This document shows positions 50,050 through 62,985 of a stretch of DNA of 64,000 nt, piece after piece. How positions within the stretch are numbered: the first letter of the stretch is position 1; every line of letters starts with the position of its first letter. The translations under genes were made by a program, and so were the position numbers. Source of the stretch: Orientallactaga sibirica (Eukaryota; Chordata; Mammalia; Rodentia; Dipodidae); assembly GCA_036365145.1 (NCBI GenBank), contig JAEOAD010000018.1, positions 13,002,501 through 13,066,500 of the forward strand. Reading direction: 5' to 3'. The notes below the pieces were generated by a model. The model worked only from the letters and a program-made list of their open reading frames with translations, searched no databases and was not told the DNA's origin.

Positions 50050-50965
50050 AATTATCACCAATGAGACTGTTTTAGATGAAATGCCTGGCAAAGACTTCAA
50101 AACAAAAGATTTTATCAATACTTAAAGAAATCAAAGAGGAACTGAAGGAATCAAAGAAGAAAACAGACTCCTGAAAGAACACAGGAAATGAGCTTAATGA
50201 AATAAGGAGGTCATTACAAGACATAAATAAATAAATAGAAATACTGAAGAAAAAACAGGCTGAAACTCTAGCTCTGAAGAACACAGTCAGTCAAATAAAA
50301 ATCTCTGTGGAAAGTCTCACCAGTACAATGGATGAAGGAGAGAACAGAATATCTAAACTAGAGACCAGGTGGAAGACCTAATACAGTCCAACAAAGACAA
50401 AGACAAGCTAATAGGAAGGTATGAATGGGAATTTCAAGATATCGGAGAAAAATTTCAGTCCAGAGGCTTAGTAGGCATTTTCAACAAAATCATAGAAGAA
50501 AAAATTCCCAAAATTGGGAAAGAAATGCCAATGAAGATACAAGAAGCTCTTAGAACACCAAACAGACAAAACCTAGAAAGAACTTCTCGTTGCCATGTTA
50601 TAATTAAACTACTACATGCAAACCTAAGAAAATATATTGAAAGTAGTTAGAGAGAGAAAGCAAGTCCCCTACAAAGACAAGCCCATCAGAATAACAGCAG
50701 ATTACTCAATACAAACCTTAAAAGCCAGAAGGGCTTGGAATGATGTATTCCAAGTTCTGAAAGATAACAACTGACAACCAAGATTACTTTATCCTGCAAA
50801 GCTATCTATCCAAATTGATGGAGAAATAAGGACCTTCCACAAAAAAACAGGCTAAGGAAATTTATGACAACAAAACCAGCTCTACAGAAAATACTTGAAG
50901 GAATCCTTCATGCTGAAGAGAAAGCAAAACACACAGTAGGAAATAGTAATAAATAAACCATACTA
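50050..50965 (+). pseudogene. L1 ORF1 relic
   Basis: The coiled-coil part (VDEGENRISKLETRW-like near 50330), 'GIFNKIIEEKIPKIGKEMPM' and 'IQEALRTPNRQNLERTSRCH' (50480-50600) are followed by a broken C-terminal domain (RITADYSIQTLKARRAWNDV at about 50690-50750). Several stops and frameshifts. ORF1 protein would coat L1 RNA. Confidence 0.82.
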
Positions 50966-52482
50966 AAATAATAGTTAAAACAAGTGACTAAAGGGAAAAC
51001 AGGAAGCACTACAAAATGAGAATAATGGCAAGAATAAATAAATACCTTTCAATAATAACTCTTAATATCAGTGGCCTCAATGCACCAACCAAAAGACACA
51101 GGCTTGCAGACTGGATTAAAAGGCAGATACTGCCATTTGTTGCCTCCAAGAAACTCATCTCTCAGAAAAAGATAGATACTGTCTTAGGGTGAAAGGATGG
51201 AAAACAGTATTTCAAGCAAATGGGCCTAGGAAACAAGCAGGGGTTGCTATCTTAACATCTGACAGGATAGACTTCAAACCAACATTAGTGAGGAAAGATA
51301 AAGAAGGTCACTTTATACTGATTAATGGAGCACTCCAACAGAAAGACATTACAATCCTAAACATATATGCACCTAACATGGGGCCTCCCAGTTTCATCAA
51401 ACAAACACTATCAGACTTAAGGTCACAGATAACACCAAACACAATTATAGTGGGAGACTTCAATACCCCATTCTCATCAATTGGCAGGTCATCCTGGCAA
51501 AAAAATAAACAGAGAGGCATCTGCATTAAATGATGTCATGGAACAAATGGCCCTAACAGATATCTACAGAACATTCCATTCAAATGCTGCAGAATATATA
51601 TTTTTCTCAGAAGCACATAGAACATTCTCTAAAATAGACCATATATTAGGACACAAAGCAAAACTTAACAAATACAGGAAAATTGAAATAATCCCTTGTG
51701 GTCTATATGACCACAATGGGATTAAACTGCAAATCAGCAATAAGAAAAACTCCAGAGATACAGAAATTCATGAAGACTAAACAGTACACTATTGAATGAT
51801 GAATGGTTCATTGAAGAAATCAAAAAGGAAACCAATAAATTCATTGAATCAAATGATGATGAGAACACAACATATCAAAACTTATGGGACACAAGACAGT
51901 CCTAAGAGGGAAATTTGTAGCTCTAAGTGCCTATATTAAGAAATTAGAGAGTTCACAAGTAAACAATTTAATGCTTCACCTTAAGGACCTTGGAAAAAGA
52001 AGAAGGCAAACCAAAAATCCGTAGATAGGAAGAAATAATAAAGATTAAGGCAGAAATTAATGAAATAGGAACCAAAAAAACAATCCAAAGAATCAATGAA
52101 ACAAAGAGTTGGTTCTTTGAAAGGATAAACAAGATTGATAAACCCTTAGCAAATCTGACCAGAAGAAAGAGAGAAGAGACAAAAATTAATAGAATAAGAG
52201 ATGAAAAAGTTACCATTAGAAGAGATACCAAAGAAATTCAGAAAATTGTAAGGACATACTTTAAGAATATGTATACATCTATGTTTGAAAATCTGAAAGA
52301 AATGATTTCCTTGATTTATATGACCTACCAAAATTAAATCAAGATGAGATAAACTATTTAAGTAGACCTATAACAAGTACAGAGATCCAAACAGTTATAA
52401 AAAGTCTCCCCACTAAAAAAGTCCATGCCCGGATGGATTCACTGATGAATTTTACCAGACCTTCATGGAAGAGTTAACATCA

Positions 52483-52676
52483 GCCAGGTGTGGTGGTACA
52501 TACCTTTAATCCCAGCACTTGCAAGGCAGAGGGAGGAAGATCACATTGAATTCAAGACCACCCTGAGACTACATAGTAAATTCCAGGTCAGCCTGAGCTA
52601 TAGTGAGACCCAACCTCAAAAAACAAAAACAAAAACAAAAAAGAAAAAGAAAAGAAAAGAAAAGAAAAGAAAGAAC
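52483..52676 (+). repeat. B1 SINE inserted in L1 ORF2
   Basis: gccaggtgtggtggtacata ... gtgagacccaacctc, with an (AAAAC)n then (AAAAG)n tail. It is flanked by taacatca at 52475-52482 and 52677-52684. Confidence 0.92.
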
Positions 52677-52744
52677 TAACATCAATGCTTCTCAAACTTT
52701 TCCATAAACTATAAAAGGAAGAAATTCTAATGAACTCCTTCTAT

Positions 52745-52790
52745 GAAACCAGCATCACCCTGATACTGAAACCAGCATCACCCTGATACC
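52745..52790 (+). repeat. 23-bp tandem duplication in L1 ORF2
   Basis: gaaaccagcatcaccctgat plus 3 bases occurs twice in a row (22/23 identical). It duplicates the codons of the conserved [12 protein letters not shown] block and shifts the frame. Confidence 0.9.
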
Positions 52791-54996
52791 AAAACCAGAC
52801 AAAGACAGAACAAAAAAACAAAAGTACAGACAAATCACCCTCATGAACATAGATGCAAAAATTCTGAACAAAATATTGGCAAACAGAATACAAGAATATA
52901 TCAGAAAGATTATTCACCCCAAACAAGTAGCCCTTATCCCAGAGATGTAGGGATAGTTCACCATTTACAAACTGATAAATGTAATACATCATATAAATGC
53001 TCTGAAGGACAAAAATTACATGATTAGCTCAATAGATGCAGAAAAGGCATTCAACAAAACCAACATCCCTTCATAGTAAAAGTCTTACAGAAACTGGGAA
53101 TAGAAGGAACATATCGCAACATAATAAAAGCTATTTATGACAAACCTACAGCCAACATAATACTAAATGGGGAAAAACTTGAAGCTTTTCCACTAAATTC
53201 AGGAACAAGACAAAGGTGTCCATTGTCCCCACTCCTATTTAATATAGTACTGGAAGTCTTAGCTATAGCAATAAGGCAAGAGACACTCATAAAGGGATAC
53301 AAATTGGAAAGGAAGAGATCAAATTTTCATTCTTTGCAGATGATATGATTCTATACATAAAAGACCCTGAACACTCTACCAGCAAACTGTTAGAGCTGAT
53401 AAATACTTTTAGCAATGTATCAGGATACAAAATAAACTCCCAGAAATCAGTAGCTTTGCTGTATACTAACAACAAAAATGCAAAAGAGTAAATCAGAGAA
53501 TTACTCCATTCACAATTGCCTCAAAAAATAATAAAATACCTTGGAAAAAACTTAACCAAGGAAGTGAAGGATCTCTACAATGAGAACTTTAAAACACTCA
53601 AGTGAGAACTTGCAGAAGACACAAGGAAATGGAAAGACATCCCATGTTCTTATAGTGGAAGAATCATTATTGTGAAAATGCCAATCTTACCAAAAGCAAT
53701 CTACACATTTAATGCAATCCCCATTAAAATTCCAATGGCATTCTTCACAGAAATTTTAAAAAAATCCTAAAATTCATTTGGAAGCACAAGAAACCTTGAA
53801 TAGACAAAACAATTTTGAGCAACAAAATCAGGCTGATGGTATCACCATACCTGATTTTCAGCTATATTATAAAGCCATAGTAACAAAAACATCATGGTAC
53901 TGACACAAAGACAGACATGTAGATCAATGGAACAGAATAGAGGACCCAAATGTTAGCCCAGGCAGCTAAAGCCATCTGATTTTTGACAAAAATGCCAAAA
54001 ATATTCATTGGAGAAAAGATAGCCTCTTTACCAAATGGTGCTGGGAAAACTGGATAATTATATGTAGAAGGATGAAAACAGATCCTTGTCTTTCTCCATG
54101 CACAAGAATCAAGCCCAAGTGGATCAGGGACCTTAATGTCAGACCTGAAACTCTGAAATTGCTAGAGGAAAAGGCAGGGGAAACCCTTCAACATATTGGC
54201 ATCGACAATGACTTTCTGAATATAACCCCAATTGTACAGGAAATAAAACCACTAATCAACCACTGGGATCTCATGAAATCACAAAGCTTTTGTACAGCAA
54301 AGGACACTGAATAGAGCAAAGAGCCAACCTACATAATGGGAGAAAATCTTTACCAGCTACACATCTGACAGAAGATTAATATCCAAAATATACAAAGAAC
54401 TAAAAAAAAAAAAGAACAATAAGAAATCAAACAACCCAATAAAAAATGGGCTATGGAACTAAATAGAGAGTTCTCATCAGAAGAATTACAGATGGCATAT
54501 AAACATCTCAAAAAATGTTCTACATCCTTAGCCATCAGGGAAATGCAAATTTAGACTACTTTGATATTCCATTTCACTCCTGTCAGAATGGTTACCATCA
54601 AGAAAACAAATGACAATAAATGTTGGTGGGGATGTGGAAAAGGGGAACCCTTCTACACTTTTAGTGGGAATGTAATTGTGGAAATCAGTGTGGAGGTTCT
54701 TGAGAGAGCTAAAAATAGATTTACCATATGATCCAGCTATAGCACCTCTAGGTATATATCCTAATGACTCTTCTCACTACCTTAGAGGTACTTGCACAAC
54801 CATGTTTATTGCTGCTGTATTCACAATAGCTAGGAAATGGAACCAGCCTAGATGTCCCTCCACAGATGAATGTATAATAAAGATGTGGTACATTTACACA
54901 ATGGAGTTCTATTCAGCAGTAAAGAAAACTGAAATTATGAAATTTGCAGGGAAATGGATGGATCTAGAAAGGATTATACTAAGTGAGGTGACCTAG

Positions 54997-56369
54997 GCCC
55001 AGAAACCCAAACTTGCATGTTCTCTCTTATATGTATATCCTAGTTACAAATGTATAGACTTGTGTGTGAGCTGGAACTAAAAATTGGTAGCAGAGGCCAG
55101 TAAGCTAGAAAAAGTCTATAAGGGAGGAAGGAGAGGGAAGGACTTAAGAGGATGGTATTGTATATATGTAAGTATATATGTAAGTACAAATTACAGGGAG
55201 GAGAAAGGCCTAAGTGAGGGCAGGGGAAGAGACTGTGTAAAAAAAGGGTGGGGGAGGGGAGGGTCAATAAAAATTCAAGATATTCTGAGTAAGACATATG
55301 AAAACCTACTTTTTTGAATGATGGCACATCCAGAAGCCATAGACTGTTACTGGAAAATTTTCAGTGCCAGCGATGGGATACCTTCCAGTGGGTTGTTGGC
55401 CAGGGAGGTCCCTGTTGCCTCCAAAACATTACAAGCTATTGCCAAGGCCCTTGGTTTCCCTTGAGAAACAGATGGTAAGATCCTACTGCTGAAGACTTCA
55501 CTTGCCTGAGTGGCAAGGTCACTGAGAAATCAAGCTGGTGCTGATCAGAAAACCTTCTCCCTATAGACCAGCCAACTGAAAGCTGGAAAAACCTGCACTG
55601 CATGCAGCACTATGGGAGACAGAAGTCATCAGCAGTGAAAACAGTGGACACTGGAAGCCTCAAGTTTGGCCAGACAGGCCAAATGACCGAACGAGTTCAA
55701 TAGTGGCATGTTTGCTCTGGGGGAAACCAACTGCTCTCTAATTGGACTGAAGGTCCGCTCTATGAGAAAGAATACATGCCTGGTACTGAAAAACCTAATC
55801 AAAAGCCTATGGAAGGGGAGGTTATGAGCCTTAGGGGTATAAAGCCTGCTCTTTTCTGGCTAAATATAGATCTTATTCCCACCAAAGTGCCCTGAAAGTA
55901 CTACACTTAATGTTCATATTCATAAATTAATGCTGGTTAGAGAAGCTTCTCTTTTCAGATGGCGATGACCACTGGGATAACCCAAAATGTAACGTAGTGC
56001 TGAGAAGAAGGGATGGAGGAATGTCCAGCACTGAAAAATATCTACCACACCCTCCAAAGCTCAGAGTCCATTCAGAAGAGGTGGCAGAAAGAATGTAAGA
56101 GCAAAAGGAAGGGTATGACTACTTACAAAGCAACTGTCCAGACAGAAATTGGACTCAATATCCATGACCTTGCAGTGCCTAGCAATACCTTCACAAGACC
56201 CTCATAATAGGAGAAAAAGATGATGACATCAAATTAAAAGAGAGACTAATGGAGGGAGGGAGGGGATATGTTGGAGAGTAGAGTTGAGAAGGGGAAAAGG
56301 GGAGGGGAAGGAAATATCATGGTTTATTGTCTATAAAAATAGAAATTGTCAATAAAAATAAATTTAAAA
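54997..56369 (+). other. L1 3' UTR
   Basis: Non-coding, 1.37 kb. Two purine/G-rich stretches (about 55235-55265 and 56245-56320) and a terminal 'gtcaataaaaataaattt'. The last 650 bases recur as the truncated insertions at 33527 and 42732, showing that this is the active 3' end of the subfamily. Confidence 0.8.
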
Positions 56370-57109
56370 AAGAATATAAAACTGAGAAGCAAATCCTGGA
56401 AAGAGAAATGGATGGAGGAAGGAAGGGCCAAGTGCTAAGCTCTGTACGGGCTTTGGCTGTGTCCTAGCCCGGCAGGTGAGAAACAGAAATTGGTCTATTT
56501 TGGTTTGAGTGGCCCAGTTATTACAAATGTGTTTTCTTTTGCTTTAAGGACCTTTGTTCAGCAAAGAAGAGATTAAGAGACTTGCTGCTGTGAGCATAAT
56601 GAAGCATGAAAGGTGTTCCCTTAACCACAGGCTATAGACAAATAATGGAGTCCCTGTTGGCCGAAGTTACCCTGTACTTACAGAAATGAGCTCCCAAACT
56701 CTGTTTCACAAAGACCTCTCCCGGGGGAAAAACATGATAGCAACATTAAGAACAGTTGGTGTTTGTAAAGTGAAGAGCAAGCCTGCTCTCTGTACTACCT
56801 AGAAATTTCTACAATGATTGCCTCCAAATAGCTCTAACTATTACTACTTTATATTCCTTTCATTCCTTACCTATCCAGAATGTTCTCTCTAAATCATAGG
56901 ACTGACTAAAGACAATATCAGTAAGCAGTCCTTTAAGGTCTTGCCTCAACCACAGTTGAAGGCAGAACATGGCTTATGGGAGATGCACAGCTACAGAGCC
57001 TGCTAGATTTGAGGCAGAGACATAACTTATTCATCTCTGGGTCCAAATGCCACACCCTGGAGCAGACAGCTAGCAAGCATGCAGTAGGTCCTCAGTGGGA
57101 GGAACTAGT

Positions 57110-57205
57110 AGGGACTGTTCACTACTCTTCACTGTATCCCCATCACATAACAGAAATTCTGGTCCTGAATTCAACAGATAGTAACTGAATGAATGAGTGA
57201 TGAAC
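57110..57205 (+). repeat. L2/MIR 3'-end fragment
   Basis: 'caacagatagtaactgaatgaatgagtgatgaac' resembles the common L2/MIR 3' terminus (tgaatgaatga). Confidence 0.4.
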
Positions 57206-57658
57206 AAGTGAAAAATTCTGAATGACAGACAGGGGAAACCATTCAAATGTGGCATATGCAGGTAGAATTATGTAGTGATGCCTGGGAAGAAAAGGCATGT
57301 GATTATTACCTTCACTAGCCACTTGAAAAATTTTTATTTCTTTAAGTAGTGAAGTCAGAAAGAGGTAGAAGCTATTTTTCCAATAAACATTTAGCACCAA
57401 ATATGCACCAGGACCTGGGCCCAGTGCTCTTTTCACCAGGTCCCAAACTGATAGCTGTCTGTGAGGTAACACAGAGGCCTGTTGGCACATTCCAAAGGGA
57501 AGGAGCTGGGAGATGCAGAAGGAGCATAGAGTTCAATGGAAAATCACCTTCATTTACACGAATTATGAGAGTCTCCTCTCTTAGATGAATCTCTAAGCCA
57601 ACAGTGCTAGAGAGTAGAATGTGTTTTTTTGTAAACACTTTTAAGGAGCCATCATTCC

Positions 57659-57869
57659 TTTTTTTAAAAAAAATACTTATTTGCAAGCAGAGAGAGATAG
57701 AAAGAAGAGAAACAGAGAAAGAAAGGACATGACAGGGCTTCTAGCTACTGCAAATGAACTCCAGATGTATGTGCCACTGCATCTGGCTTAAATGGGTACT
57801 AAGGAATCAAGCCCATATCATTATGCTTTGCAGGCAAGTGTCTTAACCTCTAAGCCATCTCTCTAGCCC
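57659..57869 (-). repeat. Jerboa-type B2-superfamily SINE
   Basis: Antisense copy, diverged: gacatgacagggcttctagc ... cttaacctctaagccatctc. Confidence 0.87.
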
Positions 57870-58038
57870 CTTCAGTGCTTTTGACAATGGAATGATGGTC
57901 TAGAGATTATGAGATAATGATCTCACAGTATGTCTTCTTGCCCAATAAAAATATGTGAAATCTATTTGTAAATGATTACTTTTAGCAACCAGATCCTAAA
58001 TGTGTGAAGGCTCACTAGTCAGACTCTTCTAGATGTAA

Positions 58039-58060
58039 AAAAAAAAAAAAAAAAAAAAAA
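58039..58060 (+). repeat. Poly(A) tract
   Basis: A run of about 22 A with no recognisable SINE or pseudogene body on its 5' side. Confidence 0.85.
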
Positions 58061-58290
58061 TCAGAACCTCAAATACATTATCTTGGTCTAATGGAAGTTT
58101 ATTGACTCACATGTCTGAAAAGCCTGGAGCCTTCTTCAATGATGTTATGTTGTCTCTATTTCTTTCCATCTCTTGGTTATGCTTTCCTCTGCACTGGCTT
58201 TATTCCTTGGCAGACTCTTGAAAAAGGGGTCAGAGATCATTTCAAGGTTAGGCTTTACCAACTCAGTATGCCCCAGGAAAGAGAGCTAAT

Positions 58291-58341
58291 CTATTTTGAA
58301 AAATATTTTATTTTATTTATTTATTTGAAATAGAGAGAGAG

Positions 58342-58384
<43 letters not shown>

Positions 58385-58548
58385 GTAAGAGGGAAAGAAT
58401 GGGCTCATCAGGGCCTCTAGCCCTGCAAGTGAACTCCAGACACATGCACTACCTTGTACATCTGCCTTACATGGGTCCTGGGGAATTGAACCTGGGTCCA
58501 TTGCCTTTTCAGGCAAGCACCTTACTGCTAGGCCATCTTTTCAGCCCA
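58291..58548 (-). repeat. Jerboa-type B2-superfamily SINE with (GA)n
   Basis: Antisense copy with a (GA)n microsatellite at about 58333-58380, then gggcctctagccctgcaag and ctaggccatcttttcagccc. Confidence 0.88.
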
Positions 58549-59089
58549 AGAACTGATCACTTTCAACAGTGACAAGAAAGGTTTCAAAGCCAACTCTATC
58601 CACTTGAGCCGGGCAATGGGTCTAATGTTGATTGATTCTTGTGACCAATGAAATAGAATATGCTTGTTGGTTAATACAGCATATAGATCACCTGAAACTC
58701 AAGAGGATGGGGATGACATGCTTCAATCACATGATCTAAAGATCAAGACCAAATAAGCAGAATCCCAAAGGAAATTAGAAATATGGTCCAAGAAAAATGG
58801 ATATTCTGTCAGCAAGAAGCAATGCCTGCTACAGCTAATATTCCTAACCCATCTAAAAACCCAATATAGCCACTGAGCATCAAATCTGAACTGAAGGAGA
58901 TAGCCAGAAGATGAGGACTCAACCCCTACTTTCACCTAGGACATGTGTACAAGAAGTACTTGTACATAGAGCCAGGGTCATATAGAGCAGCCAGATAGAA
59001 AGAAGGCACAGGATGGAGCCTGGGTGCAAGGGGAAACGCAGGCCCATCAATCAGAGACTCAAGTTCCAAGGCCCAGCTCTGCTCCTCTC

Positions 59090-59180
59090 AAGCACTATGA
59101 CATTAGGTAGGTTTCTGAACCTCTCTTAAGAAACATTTTCCTCTCATGATGAATGAAATGGTCAAACTAAATTATATTTC
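59090..59180 (-). repeat. MIR fragment
   Basis: 'gacattaggtaggtttctgaacctctctt' matches the reverse MIR core. Confidence 0.5.
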
Positions 59181-60029
59181 TAAAAGAGAATGGATATGAT
59201 AAAAGGAGGTATGGTCACATAAGTTTGGGAAATATTTGTAGCTCTATTAAAAAGTTGGCCAATGATTCCTTTTGTTTTTATTTTTTATGTCAATTAATAT
59301 CTTTCTAACACATTTTGGGAAGGGCTAGGCCAGGAGCTTTCAGTTTTGATTTCTGTGACTTAAAGGGTGAAGGACACATGAGAACAAGTGTTAGGAGGAG
59401 TGCTCAGGTCTTGCATGTCACCTCTCTTTGTATGATCACTGCAGGTGCTGCAGTGACCCCAACATCCTTATGTATGGACTCCAAAACTATATTAAACAAT
59501 TAATTATGAAGACATTTGCATTTTGGTTGTGTTCAATGTTATATTTGATTAAAAGGGAAAGATTTTCATTTTTAAGACTTTTTATTTACACTCTTCCTAT
59601 TGTTTTCAAAATCTGAAAGCAAATGCAAGAATGACAACTATGAAAGAAAACACACAGAATTCTCTTCTCAATCTTTGGTTTTCCCATTTTGTTACCGCTC
59701 TTATTTCAGGTGTCTTGGCTCCTGAGAGGATGCTGAGTATGCACAATCACGGCCACAGAGAATTCCATGCTCAGTCATGTTGCAAATGACATTACGAGAA
59801 TAAATGCAAAGGCAGCAGGTCTCCTCAGATGTAGACCATGGACAGCACTAAACTCGTCCTGGGCAGAACACAAGCTCAGAGAATTTCAGTGGGTAAGGAT
59901 GGGCAACTGTTTACATTGCGCTTCCTAAGTTTGTGGTCCTCAGCAAACCATTTTTACAAAGGCAAGGATGATGATAATGACAGTGATAACACTCCTGGTA
60001 GTAATATTAATAATTATATTAGATTATGG

Positions 60030-60190
60030 TAATGTATTCATACATCTTCTTTCATCTGATCTTTATAACAACTCCAGCAGTTAAGTCTCATCATTGCTCT
60101 CACTCTAGAGATAAGCAAATTGAAGATCAAAGAAGTAGATCATGTACCCAAAGATATAGGGCTGAAAAGCAAAGCAAGATTGTGTTCAGT
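60030..60190 (+). repeat. MIR SINE relic
   Basis: 'tctgatctttataacaactcc...actctagagataagcaaattgaagatcaaag' is the sense MIR core. Confidence 0.6.
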
Positions 60191-60995
60191 ACCACTTAAG
60201 TAACAATGGTTGGTAGATACTTACATAAGAATGGTTCCTAATTCAGTGATTGGTGATTGGAAAGGTATAGACTAAGTTATTATAAAAACAATTACTCAAA
60301 TATAGAATTTTAAACAAGGTAGAAACTTGGCCTTCTTTTTTATGGACAGTCCCAAGGGAGGTCATAATGGGTGCAAGGCTGTGGCTTGTGGCCAACAGCT
60401 CTGCTATCTTCAACTCTTTTTAGATCGGAACCCTCAATGTCTATTACTGGGCCTAAGGCCACTACTGTGGTTGTCACTCTTCCCAAGACGAGGAAACTGA
60501 GGAGGTCTGGGTGAACAGCTCATGCTTAGATTGGGGTAAAGAAAAGGTGCATATTTTACCTCTGCCTCTACCCCTGGCCTACACTTAATCCTCTGGTCAC
60601 ACCCAGCAACAAACAAGCCAGAATATAGCATCTCTGAATGGGATTATATGTGTCATTTGCTGAGAGAACACAGGGACAGTACTGAGAGTGTTCTCTTCCC
60701 ACCAGCTCCTCAGAGCTAAAAAGTTAGATTTTGCCTGTTACAAAATATTTGCTACCACTCTCGTATATAAACAAGGAAGCTGAGTTGGATAGAACTTGTG
60801 TAATTTTATCAATATCCTTTGTCTCTTTAGGGATTTTCAGTCCAATGTACCTTTTTACCCACTAGATTGACATACTAATCTAAAAAGAAAAACAAGAAAT
60901 TTCTAAGTTATGACAGAAAAAACGACTGACATTTAACAAAAATGATGCCTGATTGAAATATTGCTCAGATGTTGGGTGGGGAGCTGATAAATGCA

Positions 60996-61012
60996 AAAAA
61001 AAAAAAAAAAAA
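60996..61012 (+). repeat. Poly(A) tract
   Basis: A run of 17-18 A; no element body was identified. Confidence 0.8.
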
Positions 61013-61202
61013 TCACCAGGGTTGTCTCACTCATTCCCAAAATAAGATGACTTTGTCTCCAGAAGTCAATGATTTCTATATCATCACATAACTTGCATGG
61101 AAGAGCCAAGACTAGATTGGGCCTTATCTCTTGACTTTCAGGGCTTCTTCAGCTGGTCCTCAAATTCCCTTTGGAGAAATAAAAGCTTATCAACATCTTA
61201 AC

Positions 61203-61745
61203 ATTGGAGTTATTTTCTCATTGCTGGGACAAAATACCTTACCAGAAGTAGTTTAGAGAAGGGAAGGGTTTAGTTTCTTTTTCTAAAAAAATTTATATTT
61301 ATTCATTTGATAGAGACTCTAGATGTAACAGGGTCTCTTGCTGCTACAAATGAACTGCAGACACATGTTGTTCTTTGTGCACCTGGCTTTACATGGATAC
61401 TGGGAAATCAAACCCATTCTGGCAGGCTTTGCAAGCAAGTGACTTTAACTGCTGAGCCATCTCCCCAGTCCTGAAAGGGCTTACTTTCAATTTACAGTTT
61501 TGAAGGGAAGTTTATCATGGCAGGGGAAGGCAGGAGAAGGCTCACATTGTTACATCAGCAGAGAGGAAGTAGAGAGAGATGAATGCTGCTGCTCAGCTAT
61601 CTTTCTCCTTTTTATACAGATCATAGATTCCAGATCATAGAATGGTACCACCCATAGTCAGGATGGATCCAAATCTAGAAAATTCCTAACAGACATACCA
61701 AGAGAGTTGTCTCCATGGTGGCAACCACAGATTAACCATCACAGA
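61203..61745 (-). repeat. MaLR-like LTR interrupted by a SINE
   Basis: Flanking parts 61203-61280 (ttattttctcattgctggga) and 61473-61745 (gaagggaagtttatcatggc ... tccatggtggcaaccac) match the layout of 34635-35031. Confidence 0.55.
61281..61472 (-). repeat. Jerboa-type B2-superfamily SINE nested in an LTR
   Basis: Antisense copy: tgctacaaatgaactgcaga ... taactgctgagccatctccc. Confidence 0.85.
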
Positions 61746-62454
61746 GTCCAAAAGACTCTAGAAAACCTAGCCCATCTCTTGTCTATGGAATCAGTAGTCT
61801 CTGTGTTAGCTTACAGTCAGATACCAGTCAGTTCTTGTTCAGCATCCTCTTACAGAAGTCTTTTCCTTAGTCAAGTATCATGCTAGGGAATGAAAGCCAC
61901 AATTGCTACATCCAGAAACTTACAATTCAGCAACAAACATATAAAAACAAGCAGTCATGAAGGCATGAAAAATGATATAAGTGCTGTCATATACATTTTA
62001 TTTTCCCAGGAAATATGATATTCCACACAACTTTAGTGGCTAACAGAACCTGAGCCCTGGCCACAAGTATGAGAAGAGACCCAAGCTGGGTCTGTGATAG
62101 AACCTCATCCTCTGAGAACACATCTGGCCCAAGGTGAGCATGTGATACAAGCCTGGCCAATCACAGCCCTTCCTGAGTGATACTCACTGAGGCAGAAGAG
62201 CATATCCACCTGACTGTTGGGTTAGGTTGGAAGGATGCTAGTCAGAGAGAACTGTGTCTCTCTGTCTACCAGAGGAAAACTTGTTATTAGTAGGAAAGAA
62301 TGACTTTGCCATAAAGACCATTGTAGAAACATGAGTAGGAAGTTAGAGTTATCTGCCTCAGAGCAATGGATGCCGAGATCCTTATGTTGTCATGATTAGA
62401 ATTAAAGCATTTAATATATCTTTATCTCAGGAATGCTGCCTATATAAAACATAG

Positions 62455-62645
62455 GCCCTTGTGATGGCATTGACTACTAATAGTACTATTAACGCAATTA
62501 TAGTAGCATTATCCTCCCCTTACATAAGAGTAAACTGAGAAACAAAGAGGACAAATAATTTGCCAGTGGTCACATAGCTAACTAGAGAAGTGATGTATGA
62601 ACTTCAATCTGTCTGAATCTAAAGTTTTAGCTCTTTATCTTATAA
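62455..62645 (+). repeat. MIR SINE relic
   Basis: 'cattatcctccccttacataagagtaaactgagaaac...tttgccagtggtcacatagct' is the sense MIR core and 3' half. Confidence 0.7.
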
Positions 62646-62985
62646 CATAAGGCCCTATACTTACAAAATAGTCACCTCTGAATTACCTCAGGTAGCTTCA
62701 TCTCCCATATAGGACTAGAGATCAGGTATTCATGATATTTGACCCTTGAGTTGACTCTGCAATGGTCTCCATGTGACTGCTGAATTGTTTCTACCCCTTC
62801 CTCACTGACCATGAGTGGAGATCTTCTTCCAGGCAGGAGAATTTCAAGCCTTGTCCCCAGGCTCAAAATTAGATTCTGTTTCCACAGTTCCTACCTATGT
62901 CCAGGGCAGAAAACCATGGCAGAAAAACCTGTGTTATCTCCACCGGTGTATTATTTTTTATTCTTGGCTCTTTGGAGATGCCACG

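Larger units (their letters stand above)
51025..54996 (+). pseudogene. L1 ORF2 relic (endonuclease and reverse transcriptase)
   Basis: It starts MARINKYLSIITLNISGLNA. The endonuclease portion is partly open (51189-51533), including YAPNMGPPSF and the active-site block GDFNTP (51453-51470). The RT block [20 protein letters not shown] lies near 53200-53260, and the catalytic FADD is intact (53333-53344). The C-terminal region (MWKSVWRFLRELKIDLPYDP; MWYIYTMEFYSAVKKTEIMK) ends with a stop at 54994-54996. Net of the B1 its length is about 1,260 codons, normal for L1. It is broken by a frameshift after VASKKLISQK with a stop at about 51190, a B1 at 52483-52676, a 23-bp tandem duplication at 52745-52790, and further stops. 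Confidence 0.9.
48758..56369 (+). mobile_element. Near full-length but inactive L1 (7.6 kb)
   Basis: It is flanked by aagaatatagaactga (48742-48757) and aagaatataaaactga (56370-56385), 15/16 identical, which fixes both ends. The order is: 5' UTR starting with an L1-typical aagatggcagcatagga (48770), ORF1 relic, ORF2 relic with endonuclease, RT and Cys-rich C-terminus, and a 1.37-kb 3' UTR with a G-rich polypurine stretch (about 56250-56320) and an A-rich end. Net of the 0.19-kb B1 the element is 7.4 kb. Stops, frameshifts, a 23-bp duplication and the B1 make it non-autonomous. Confidence 0.9.

Noticed and set aside
58039..58060. Poly(A) run as the tail of a processed pseudogene
   Set aside because: No coding or repeat body was recognised upstream and no flanking duplication was seen.
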